This document shows, in pieces, positions 1 through 6,144 of a stretch of DNA of 8,251 nucleotides; the first letter of the stretch is position 1; the number at the start of each line of letters is the position of its first letter. The notes below the pieces were generated by a model, which ran no database searches, was not told the origin of the DNA, and saw only the letters and a list, made by a program, of their open reading frames with translations. Origin of the DNA: Candidatus Zixiibacteriota bacterium. Lineage in GTDB: Bacteria; Zixibacteria; MSB-5A5; UBA10806. The translations under genes were made by a program, and so were the position numbers. The DNA lies in assembly GCA_003520965.1 (NCBI GenBank), contig DOTU01000060.1, positions 1-8,251 on the forward strand. Direction: 5' to 3'.

Positions 1-1136
1 CTGAATGCCTTAATATCGGCAGCTTTGAAATCGGTGTCCTTATCGGCCTTCGGAATTTCCTGATCCTCCGTTTTGGGGGTCTGGAAAATCTGAGGTTTAG
101 GCGCTTCCTTTTTCTCAATCACATTAACTTGCTTAGCGACACGGGCCTCTCTGGAATGCCCGGGATAGTTCGGAACGCCTCCCCAGCCGAATGTTAAGGA
201 CAAATAGTGATTGGCGGGGGTGGAGCCGTTAGCGGTTTCAAACGGATAAGCCTGCCAGGCGTAATCGAGCCGGATATCACTGGGACCGATCTTGTGAGTG
301 GCCGAAAAGCCAAGCGTTGGCCCGCTATAATCTGATTTAATATTGCTTCTGACTGCCTTACCCAGAGTGTAGCCTGTGCGGGCGGCAAATGAGAAGCTTC
401 GATTTTGCATGAACCACCACTCGGTGCTTAAATTGACAAGCGAAGTCGTATATTTTTTACCGATGCCTGATTCCTCAAGCTGACCCGCCAGCAAAAGCGC
501 AGCCTGGTAATCATTTTTGGTAATGAAGTATCCGCCGCCAAGCCTGGTTCGACGGGGCAGGTGCTCGTCACGACCAAGGTATTGGGGAGAAAGTGCGGCA
601 CGGGCGATATTCTCAATTGCAAACGCGGCCGCGATTGCTTTCTCAGTTCTTAAAGAAACCGAAAGATCAACATCGAACGCCGAGCGTTTGCCAAATCCCA
701 TCTCGGTTAAATACTTGATCGATCCGCCGATCGACCAGATAGGAGAGAGCCCTCTACCGTAGGATAAGGCAACATGGTTAATGGTCGGGATACTGGTTGG
801 ATCGGAGAAAGAGCCGCTTTGAAGGCTGTTTAAGGCGAAAGTGCCAGTACCTGGAAGGAAATAGGTCAGTCCAAATTGACCGAAATAGGGCTTTTCGCTT
901 CCGACTCTGTAACCGTATGAGTTGATTTTCTCATACATAAACTGAGTCTGCCATCCCCTGATGTAAGCCAGGGCAGACGGATTATAAAGCGCTCCGGCTG
1001 GATCATCGGCTAAGACAAAGTAAGAAAATCCCAGTCCACCGCCGCGGGCGCCGGAAAGGAAATCGGCCGTGTAAGCCGGGGAGGCGGCCATTGAGGCCAT
1101 CGCCAGAATTCCGAGAATCAATGCAAACCGTTTCAT
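1..1136 (-). CDS. PorV/PorQ-type outer-membrane beta-barrel protein, C-terminus outside window
   Basis: Open frame of 378 codons from the ATG at 1136 to the left edge with no stop, so the 3' end is missing. It starts with a signal peptide (MKRFALILGILAMASMAA, likely cut before about residue 20-24). The segment LADDPAGALYNPSALAYI (42-59) is a hallmark of PorV/PorQ/UPF0164 (FadL-like) barrels, and LPRRTRLGGGYF (193-204) fits a second conserved segment. Barrel strands run to about residue 320 (YLSLTFGWG at 311-319). A Lys/Pro/Glu-rich, non-barrel tail (about 321-378) follows and may link to another domain beyond the window. PorV and PorQ serve type IX secretion in Bacteroidetes, but relatives occur widely in the FCB group without a known role; here the neighbours suggest a role in surface polysaccharide. 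The ATG lies 2 nt after the Wzi-family stop, with a weak GGGGG 9 nt upstream. Confidence 0.85.
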   Translation of the reverse strand, partial: MKRFALILGILAMASMAASPAYTADFLSGARGGGLGFSYFVLADDPAGALYNPSALAYIRGWQTQFMYEKINSYGYRVGSEKPYFGQFGLTYFLPGTGTFALNSLQSGSFSDPTSIPTINHVALSYGRGLSPIWSIGGSIKYLTEMGFGKRSAFDVDLSVSLRTEKAIAAAFAIENIARAALSPQYLGRDEHLPRRTRLGGGYFITKNDYQAALLLAGQLEESGIGKKYTTSLVNLSTEWWFMQNRSFSFAARTGYTLGKAVRSNIKSDYSGPTLGFSATHKIGPSDIRLDYAWQAYPFETANGSTPANHYLSLTFGWGGVPNYPGHSREARVAKQVNVIEKKEAPKPQIFQTPKTEDQEIPKADKDTDFKAADIKAF

Positions 1137-1138
1137 TG

Positions 1139-2680
1139 CTAAAACCCCCATATCAAAGGTGGTATTTTTACTCCGATGTCAAATGACAATTCCCAGCTTT
1201 TATTTCGTAGGCCGGGATTATTTGCAACATTTATTATATCGGTAAATTTGAGCCCAATGTTACCCCAAAGCCAATTTTTCTTCATGGCCAGAATATCGAG
1301 AGCATGTGTCGATTGGCGTTCAATTGTTCCCGTGGGAAATGGTTCTGTATAATGACTTACATCAAGCCACGGGCGAGTCCAGGGGGTATCGATCCGTCCG
1401 GCGCCATGCCGCCGGTAAAGGCCGGAGTAAGTGAGTTTGATATTTTTATCTGCCCACCAGGAAAGTCGCCAGTTAAGGATATCAACATCGGGGCCATCAG
1501 GGAAACCGATCGGGTAATTCAGATTGGTATATCGGTTGTGAGCGATACCCTGGTTGTATGTCCAGTTATTGACCCGCTCGTATTCAATAGCAATAGTGGA
1601 GCCTTTAAGCGGCAGATCATATATTTCGGTTCCGGCCAGATAAGCCAGTTGGTTTGGCTCATAGTCGCCGCGGCTTTTATGCTCGACCTGGATATCGTCA
1701 ACAAGAAATTCACCGTAGAGCCAGAACTGTCCGCGGAATCGCCAATCAGCGCCGAGGCTGCCCAAGATGTTATCGTTCAAGCGCGAATTAAGCTGCTGGC
1801 CATGATACCAGATAAAAGGGAAAAGGTAGATCGGCTCTAGCCGTCGGCCCGGACCGCCATAGAGAACAACCTCGCGCAGCGAAAACGATAAGCTTTTCAG
1901 CGGTTTAACTGTCAAGGAATGGGCGGTTAGATAGCGTTGTTCGCTGGTAAAGAAGGAGATGTCGATAGTGGAGCTATCCAGTTGGGTTTTGAGGGGGCTT
2001 AGAAATCCGGTTGCTGTCTCGAAATCGAATATCGCTCGATGGTAACTTATCGCCAGAAGGGGCATCGGCATGGCTTGCCGGGCAAACATGAGATTGCCAT
2101 AGGAGGCGTTACCCCAGGAGAGACGTTCTATACCGAATCTTGCTTCAAGCGATCCGCTTCTGTAATCAAGCGTAGCGTTTTCGGGGAAACCGGCAATGCC
2201 GTCCCAGGTTTTACCGTCGTAACGAGGATCCCGATTTAGCTCACCATCAATTCGATAAAGGATATTGGCCGAGAGCCTCTGGTTGAAATCAATTTTTACC
2301 TCAGGGAAAAGTTTCAGATAGTTTGAATTTGATTTATGCTGGCGATTGCTTTCGATAATATTCAAATCCGCCGTAAATTTAGGCGATGAATAGGGCCGGT
2401 TATACTCATTATAAAGGATATTAAATTGTTCAATAAGATTTTTATCAAATATGTTACTACCATCACCAATAGGCTTTTCCATGGCGGCATATTCGAATCT
2501 ATCCATAAGGCTGCGGCCGTAGAGTTCACGAGAAATAGTATATAGACGATCGCTTACCGGGCTGCCGACAGGAGTTTCGGCGGCGACGGCGGTGGAGGCC
2601 AAAAGGAGAAAAAGGCTCAGGTATCGCATATTAATTATTGTTGGATTACGAGGCCAAGCTACACGCCGTAATTGATACAT
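1139..2680 (-). CDS. Capsule assembly Wzi-family outer-membrane beta-barrel protein
   Basis: Predicted outer-membrane barrel of the Wzi family, whose characterised E. coli member helps attach capsule to the cell surface. Read from the ATG at 2680 it has 513 residues, slightly longer than E. coli Wzi. A hydrophobic signal-peptide core (LSLFLLLASTAVAA, 21-34) is followed by about 60 residues and then alternating aromatic strands over the rest. Segments that fit the family are GIERLSWGNASYGNLM (183-198), FWLYGEFLVDDIQV (319-332), IAIEYERVNNWTYN (363-376) and YPIGFPDGPDVD (389-400). The protein ends in Phe, as expected for a BAM-recognised C-terminal strand. The start is uncertain: the ATG at 2680 overlaps the upstream stop (TAATG, possible coupling) but gives a long n-region; the ATG at 2629 gives a compact signal peptide (MRYLSLFLLL...) and 496 residues. 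Neither has a good Shine-Dalgarno. The next gene starts 2 nt after its stop. Confidence 0.85.
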   Translation of the reverse strand: MYQLRRVAWPRNPTIINMRYLSLFLLLASTAVAAETPVGSPVSDRLYTISRELYGRSLMDRFEYAAMEKPIGDGSNIFDKNLIEQFNILYNEYNRPYSSPKFTADLNIIESNRQHKSNSNYLKLFPEVKIDFNQRLSANILYRIDGELNRDPRYDGKTWDGIAGFPENATLDYRSGSLEARFGIERLSWGNASYGNLMFARQAMPMPLLAISYHRAIFDFETATGFLSPLKTQLDSSTIDISFFTSEQRYLTAHSLTVKPLKSLSFSLREVVLYGGPGRRLEPIYLFPFIWYHGQQLNSRLNDNILGSLGADWRFRGQFWLYGEFLVDDIQVEHKSRGDYEPNQLAYLAGTEIYDLPLKGSTIAIEYERVNNWTYNQGIAHNRYTNLNYPIGFPDGPDVDILNWRLSWWADKNIKLTYSGLYRRHGAGRIDTPWTRPWLDVSHYTEPFPTGTIERQSTHALDILAMKKNWLWGNIGLKFTDIINVANNPGLRNKSWELSFDIGVKIPPLIWGF

Positions 2681-3360
2681 TATTTGCGAACGAGGTAGGG
2701 GTCATCTGAAAAGGTGTTTTCCGTTCTATCTTCAACTACGATTTTAAGATCATATCCTCTGAGGCGATCCAGATGACCCAAAATTTCACTGCGTGGAGTA
2801 TCTCGTATGATATGAAATTCCACGGGAGATGAAATCCGATTTATTTCGGAAGGTGCGGACTCGGCCGGTTTTTCCATTCCTCGAAAGATGATTTTTTTCT
2901 TCCCTTCACGCGCCGGAGGAGAAATCAAATGGAATAAAAACCCATTGGCTGTAAGGCTGAGAAAACCCAACATATATCCTAAGCCAATCGCACTCCTGAC
3001 AGCAGAAAATCCGGCGTCCTTCACTAAAAAGAGGATTGACAGGTGCAACAGGTAGGCAAAGGTGATATTCCAAACTGGTATTGTCAGCATTTTTATTTCG
3101 GATTTGGACGAGGCGGGCTGATTATCCCTTCGATAGACAAACACGAAAGCGTAGGAGGAGGCCGCTCCCAAGCTCATCAAGACAAGCTCACCCTGGGCAT
3201 AATAGGGAGAGCCCGGAGAATGACTCCACAATGAGGCTATCAGAAAACCGAAATAGAAAGACAATCCGACCAATAGCGAGTCACCAATGCCGTGGATAAT
3301 CTCGCGTTGTCCAATCGGAATGTTGGGTCTGTCGTTAATGGTGTTAGATGAATCTATCAT
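2680..3360 (-). CDS. Four-helix membrane protein resembling the non-catalytic N-terminal half of a WbaP/WcaJ-type transferase
   Basis: I do not recognise a named family. The 226-residue protein has four predicted membrane helices (about 25-46, 57-76, 91-113, 122-146), then a basic REGKKKIIF segment (151-159) and a soluble tail ending in RGYDLKIVVEDRTEN (201-215). Helix number, loop lengths and the following beta-strand-like segments parallel the N-terminal half of the transferase encoded just upstream, but the reentrant helix, the DELPQ-type catalytic motif and the GPRPP segment are absent. The nucleotide-binding glycine motif is also not preserved (FRGMEK instead of IGTGDV). I infer an orphan accessory or paralogous domain, perhaps a partner or regulator of the initiating transferase. 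The ATG at 3360 is chosen because AAGGA lies 5 nt upstream; an in-frame ATG at 3480 would intrude over 100 bp into the transferase's conserved end. Its TAA overlaps the next gene's ATG as TAATG. Confidence 0.8.
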   Translation of the reverse strand: MIDSSNTINDRPNIPIGQREIIHGIGDSLLVGLSFYFGFLIASLWSHSPGSPYYAQGELVLMSLGAASSYAFVFVYRRDNQPASSKSEIKMLTIPVWNITFAYLLHLSILFLVKDAGFSAVRSAIGLGYMLGFLSLTANGFLFHLISPPAREGKKKIIFRGMEKPAESAPSEINRISSPVEFHIIRDTPRSEILGHLDRLRGYDLKIVVEDRTENTFSDDPYLVRK

Positions 3361-3365
3361 AAGGT

Positions 3366-3371
3366 TCCTTC
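3366..3371 (-). promoter_or_regulatory. Ribosome binding site of the four-helix membrane protein
   Basis: GAAGGA on the minus strand, 5 nt before the ATG at 3360 and directly after the TAA of the upstream transferase. It supports the 226-residue form over the longer form starting at 3480. Confidence 0.65.
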
Positions 3372-4778
3372 TTATCTGGCGCCGGTACCTTTTAACACGG
3401 CGGGGACTGTTCGGGCCAGGATCTGGGCATCGTGCCAAAGCGACCAGTTGTCGATATATTCCAAATCGAGTTTCATCCATTGGTCGAAAGAAACATCTGA
3501 GCGTCCACTAATCTGCCAGAGACAGGTTAGCCCCGGTTTCATGGAAAGCTTGCGTCGCTGCCAGAGATCGAAGCGCATTACTTCGTCAGCTAACGGCGGT
3601 CTCGGTCCCACGAACGACATATCGCCGCGCAGGATATTAATTAGCTGCGGTAATTCATCGATGGAGGTTTTGCGAAGGAATTTTCCCACGCGAGTAATAC
3701 GGGGATCGTTTTTCATCTTAAAGGCGGCGCCATCGACTTCATTGAACTTCAATAGATCTTTTTTAAGGTCCTCGGCGTTCTGGATCATGGTGCGGAATTT
3801 ATAGAGTTTGAATTTCCTGCCATTCAGACCACAGCGTGGCTGCTTGAAAATGGCCGGTCCGGGTGAGTTAAGCTTGACAGCCAATGCCGCAACCAGCATA
3901 ACTGGCGATGCTAAGATAATTCCAAGTGCCGCCAAAAATCTATCGAGCAGATTTTTTAATATCATTGGGAAATTAAGCCCGGGCGTAGGATCATAGCAAA
4001 GCATGGGAGAACCGAAGAAAGATTCTATTTTATGACGGGAAATTTTCATGGGGAAAAAGTCGGCCAGAACCGAAACGCGCACTCCCATTTGTTCGCAGAT
4101 TTGCAGGCTCTCTTCGATTTTATCCAAATATTTTTTGCTTACGGCAAAGACCACGAAATCAACCTGCTTTTTCCTTAAGATGTCGGGAAGATCGTTAAGA
4201 TAGCCTATACAGGGAATATCACGATATCGCCAGAGATCGGGACGCCTTTCCCAATCGAGAAAGCCCAGGATTTTGAGGCCATATTGGATATTGATCAGAA
4301 TCTTATCGGCAAATCCCCTGGCAACATCGCCGGTGCCAATGATGAGAACAGTCTGATAGTTGTAACCGCGCGCGCGGTAGTAATAAAGCAGAAGCGCGAT
4401 AATAAGCCTGAGACCAATTAGAAAGGAGGTTGCCAACGAAGTAAAAAGGAGAAGCTGGATTCGATCCTCATAGAAATAACCTGCAGCAAAAAGGGATGCC
4501 AGAAAGATGCCTGACGCGATTGCCGAAGCCCGAATGGGAGAGATAATAATCTGGCTCAGTTTCCTGAGACGGAAGATGTAGCATTTGGGTTGATACCAAA
4601 ACACGAGGCCCCAGATAATTACTGCCAATACAATTAGATCTTCTGGCCCCGAATTACCGTTTAAAATACCGAATCTAGTGTTTTCCAGGATAGCCGCAAG
4701 CTCGTATCCCAGGGCTACCAGGCAAAGATCGGCTACGAAAACAAGCCGTCTTAAGATGCGCAGGTTCTCCCGCAGCAT
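3372..4778 (-). CDS. Polyprenyl-phosphate sugar-1-phosphate transferase (WbaP/WcaJ-type initiating enzyme)
   Basis: Inner-membrane enzyme that moves a sugar-1-phosphate from a nucleotide sugar to undecaprenyl phosphate, the first committed step of polysaccharide repeat-unit assembly. The 468-residue length is normal for the large WbaP/WcaJ class. Four predicted membrane helices (about 12-32, 47-63, 81-103, 108-133) are followed by a Rossmann-like domain with VLIIGTGDVARG (144-155) and VDFVVFAV (206-213). The catalytic PGT domain starts at about 276 with the membrane-dipping helix LASPVMLVAALAVKLNSPGP (289-308), then KLYKFRTM (324-331), RKTSIDELPQL (369-379) holding the presumed catalytic Asp374-Glu375 pair, GDMSFVGPRPPL (385-396) and KPGLTCLWQISGRS (414-427). 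The frame extends back to a TTG at 4802, but the ATG at 4778 has a near-perfect GAGGAGG 5 nt upstream, and the extra codons merely translate that site. It lies 43 bp after the glycosyltransferase and 11 bp before the next gene. The sugar specificity is unknown. Confidence 0.95.
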   Translation of the reverse strand: MLRENLRILRRLVFVADLCLVALGYELAAILENTRFGILNGNSGPEDLIVLAVIIWGLVFWYQPKCYIFRLRKLSQIIISPIRASAIASGIFLASLFAAGYFYEDRIQLLLFTSLATSFLIGLRLIIALLLYYYRARGYNYQTVLIIGTGDVARGFADKILINIQYGLKILGFLDWERRPDLWRYRDIPCIGYLNDLPDILRKKQVDFVVFAVSKKYLDKIEESLQICEQMGVRVSVLADFFPMKISRHKIESFFGSPMLCYDPTPGLNFPMILKNLLDRFLAALGIILASPVMLVAALAVKLNSPGPAIFKQPRCGLNGRKFKLYKFRTMIQNAEDLKKDLLKFNEVDGAAFKMKNDPRITRVGKFLRKTSIDELPQLINILRGDMSFVGPRPPLADEVMRFDLWQRRKLSMKPGLTCLWQISGRSDVSFDQWMKLDLEYIDNWSLWHDAQILARTVPAVLKGTGAR

Positions 4779-4783
4779 CGTTT

Positions 4784-4790
4784 CCTCCTC
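4784..4790 (-). promoter_or_regulatory. Ribosome binding site of the initiating sugar-phosphate transferase
   Basis: GAGGAGG on the minus strand, 5 nt before the ATG at 4778. This strong site favours that ATG over the in-frame TTG at 4802, which lies upstream of it. Confidence 0.85.
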
Positions 4791-4793
4791 TTT

Positions 4794-4815
4794 AGATGTC
4801 AAGCCAAGATGTCAA
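4794..4815. repeat. Short direct repeat in the 43-bp intergenic gap
   Basis: The 9-mer AGATGTCAA (plus strand) occurs at 4794-4802 and again at 4807-4815, separated by 4 bp, giving a 13-bp period. It fills much of the only sizeable intergenic gap in the window. On the minus strand each copy reads TTGACATCT, which contains a perfect -35-like TTGACA, but neither copy has a plausible -10 element about 17 nt downstream. It may be chance or a small operator. Confidence 0.35.
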
Positions 4816-4821
4816 AAACCC

Positions 4822-6144
4822 CTAAACAGAGACGCTTTCCTTGCCCCTACTTATCTTTTCGGCTTTTTTTGAAATTCGATTAGTCTCAAATTGATCCAGG
4901 GCTTTATTTTCGTCGACAGTTTTTTGCAACAGGCTGAGGTAGCTATCAGCCAAACGGTTACGCGATGAATTGGCCAGCGCAAAGGCAAAACCGTTTTGAC
5001 CCATCTCCCGGCAGAGATCGCTATTGCTCGAAAGGTATAAAATCTTTTCGGCAAGCCCCTGGGGGTCCTCCGGCCGTGAGCCAAGGCCGGCGCCGGAGAG
5101 CTCCACCAAACGGCGCGATTCACCTTCGGTGGAGATAATGATCGGGCGGCTGGAGGCCATGATTTCATAGATTTTACTGGGGATATTTTTAGTAAATAGA
5201 TCTGCTTTTTTAAGCGGCACCAGGCAGGCATCGCAAGCGGCGTAGAAATCGGCAATACGCGATCTGGGAGTTTGGGGATGGAAAATGACGTTATTAAGCT
5301 CCATCTCCCTTGCCTGGCGTATGAGGCTTTCTTTTTCGGCGCCGTCGCCTACAAAAAGAAAGCGGATATCGTCGCGCTCGCGCAGCAACGCGGCGGCCTC
5401 AAGCACTGTAGAAAGCCTGTGGGCCATGCCATGCGTACCAATATATCCTGCTACGAATTTACCGGTAAGTCCAAGCTCGTCACGAACAATATCGCCCCCC
5501 TTACAGCCATAGAATAGATCAACGTCAACCCCATTAGGTATCAGAGCCATTTTAGAAGCCGGGATGCCGCGGCGCCTTAGGATATCTATTGTTCCCTCAG
5601 CTACAGCCACTATTAGATCGGCCTTGCGATAGAGGAACATCTCGATTGCCTCAAGAATTTTTATGGCGAGCTTATTTTTAAGCGCTCCCACGGCAACGAT
5701 TTCCTCGGGCCAGAGATCGCGAATCTCGAAAACAAACTTACATTTCTTGATGCGACTGATCAAATATCCGACCACTGCTACGAAGAATTGAGGTGAGGTG
5801 GCAATAATGATGTCGGGTTTTCCAACAACCGGGGTGCCTAAAATGATTGCCGAGAACATAAAGGAGAGGAAATTCATGATCCGTTTTAGAAATCCCTTGT
5901 TGGGGGCAGCATAGACATAAGTTCTGATAACGTTAATCTTTCCGCGCTTCTCACGCGAGCGCATGAGGCCACGGTATTCCTCGGGGATTATGCCTGTGGG
6001 GTGATTGGGGAAGCAGGTTAAAATAGTGACATTGGCGCCGGATTCGGCCCACCGTCGCGCCTTCTCGGAGACCCGTACCGCCGGGGCATTAGTCTCGGGA
6101 GGGAAGTAGTGCGAGATGTAGAGGACTTTCAGTCGGTCATCCAT
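4822..6144 (-). CDS. GT4-family glycosyltransferase, WbuB-like
   Basis: Predicted cytosolic retaining glycosyltransferase with GT-B fold that adds a sugar from a nucleotide donor to the growing lipid-linked repeat unit; donor and acceptor are not predictable. The 440-residue length is normal. The N-terminal domain opens with LKVLYISHYFPPETNAPAVR (5-24) and contains FEIRDLWPEE (139-148), both typical of WbuB-type GT4 enzymes. The C-terminal donor-binding domain shows LIPNGVD (201-207), GYIGTHG (233-239), FVGDG (264-268) and PSKIYEIMAS (322-331). Glu327 matches the second glutamate of the usual E-x7-E motif; the first position appears to be Lys319. A charged tail (about 411-440) follows the catalytic fold. 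The ATG at 6144 is chosen because a strong AGGGGAGG precedes it by 4 nt. The gene overlaps the end of the upstream oxidoreductase by 16 bp, so coupled translation is likely. Hydrophobic stretches near 92-107 and 118-130 may help membrane association. Confidence 0.92.
   Translation of the reverse strand: MDDRLKVLYISHYFPPETNAPAVRVSEKARRWAESGANVTILTCFPNHPTGIIPEEYRGLMRSREKRGKINVIRTYVYAAPNKGFLKRIMNFLSFMFSAIILGTPVVGKPDIIIATSPQFFVAVVGYLISRIKKCKFVFEIRDLWPEEIVAVGALKNKLAIKILEAIEMFLYRKADLIVAVAEGTIDILRRRGIPASKMALIPNGVDVDLFYGCKGGDIVRDELGLTGKFVAGYIGTHGMAHRLSTVLEAAALLRERDDIRFLFVGDGAEKESLIRQAREMELNNVIFHPQTPRSRIADFYAACDACLVPLKKADLFTKNIPSKIYEIMASSRPIIISTEGESRRLVELSGAGLGSRPEDPQGLAEKILYLSSNSDLCREMGQNGFAFALANSSRNRLADSYLSLLQKTVDENKALDQFETNRISKKAEKISRGKESVSV

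Noticed and set aside
1304..1840. 178-codon open frame on the plus strand, antisense to the Wzi-family gene
   Set aside because: It lies wholly inside a well-supported gene, its translation shows no recognisable domain, and it runs against the operon direction. I treat it as a shadow of the coding bias.
3361..3480. Longer start (ATG at 3480) for the four-helix membrane protein
   Set aside because: It would overlap the conserved C-terminus of the transferase by 109 bp and add an Arg-rich leader; the ATG at 3360 has its own ribosome binding site.
4779..4802. TTG start at 4802 for the initiating transferase
   Set aside because: The strong GAGGAGG lies downstream of it and 5 nt before the ATG at 4778, so the ATG is the better start.
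4774..4815. Sigma70-type promoter based on the two TTGACA hexamers
   Set aside because: About 17 nt downstream of the copies the hexamers read AAGAGG and GATGCT, neither resembling TATAAT.
4851..5255. 134-codon minus-strand frame inside the glycosyltransferase gene
   Set aside because: It is another frame of the conserved GT4 C-terminal domain, has Pro/Arg-rich low-quality translation and no family features.
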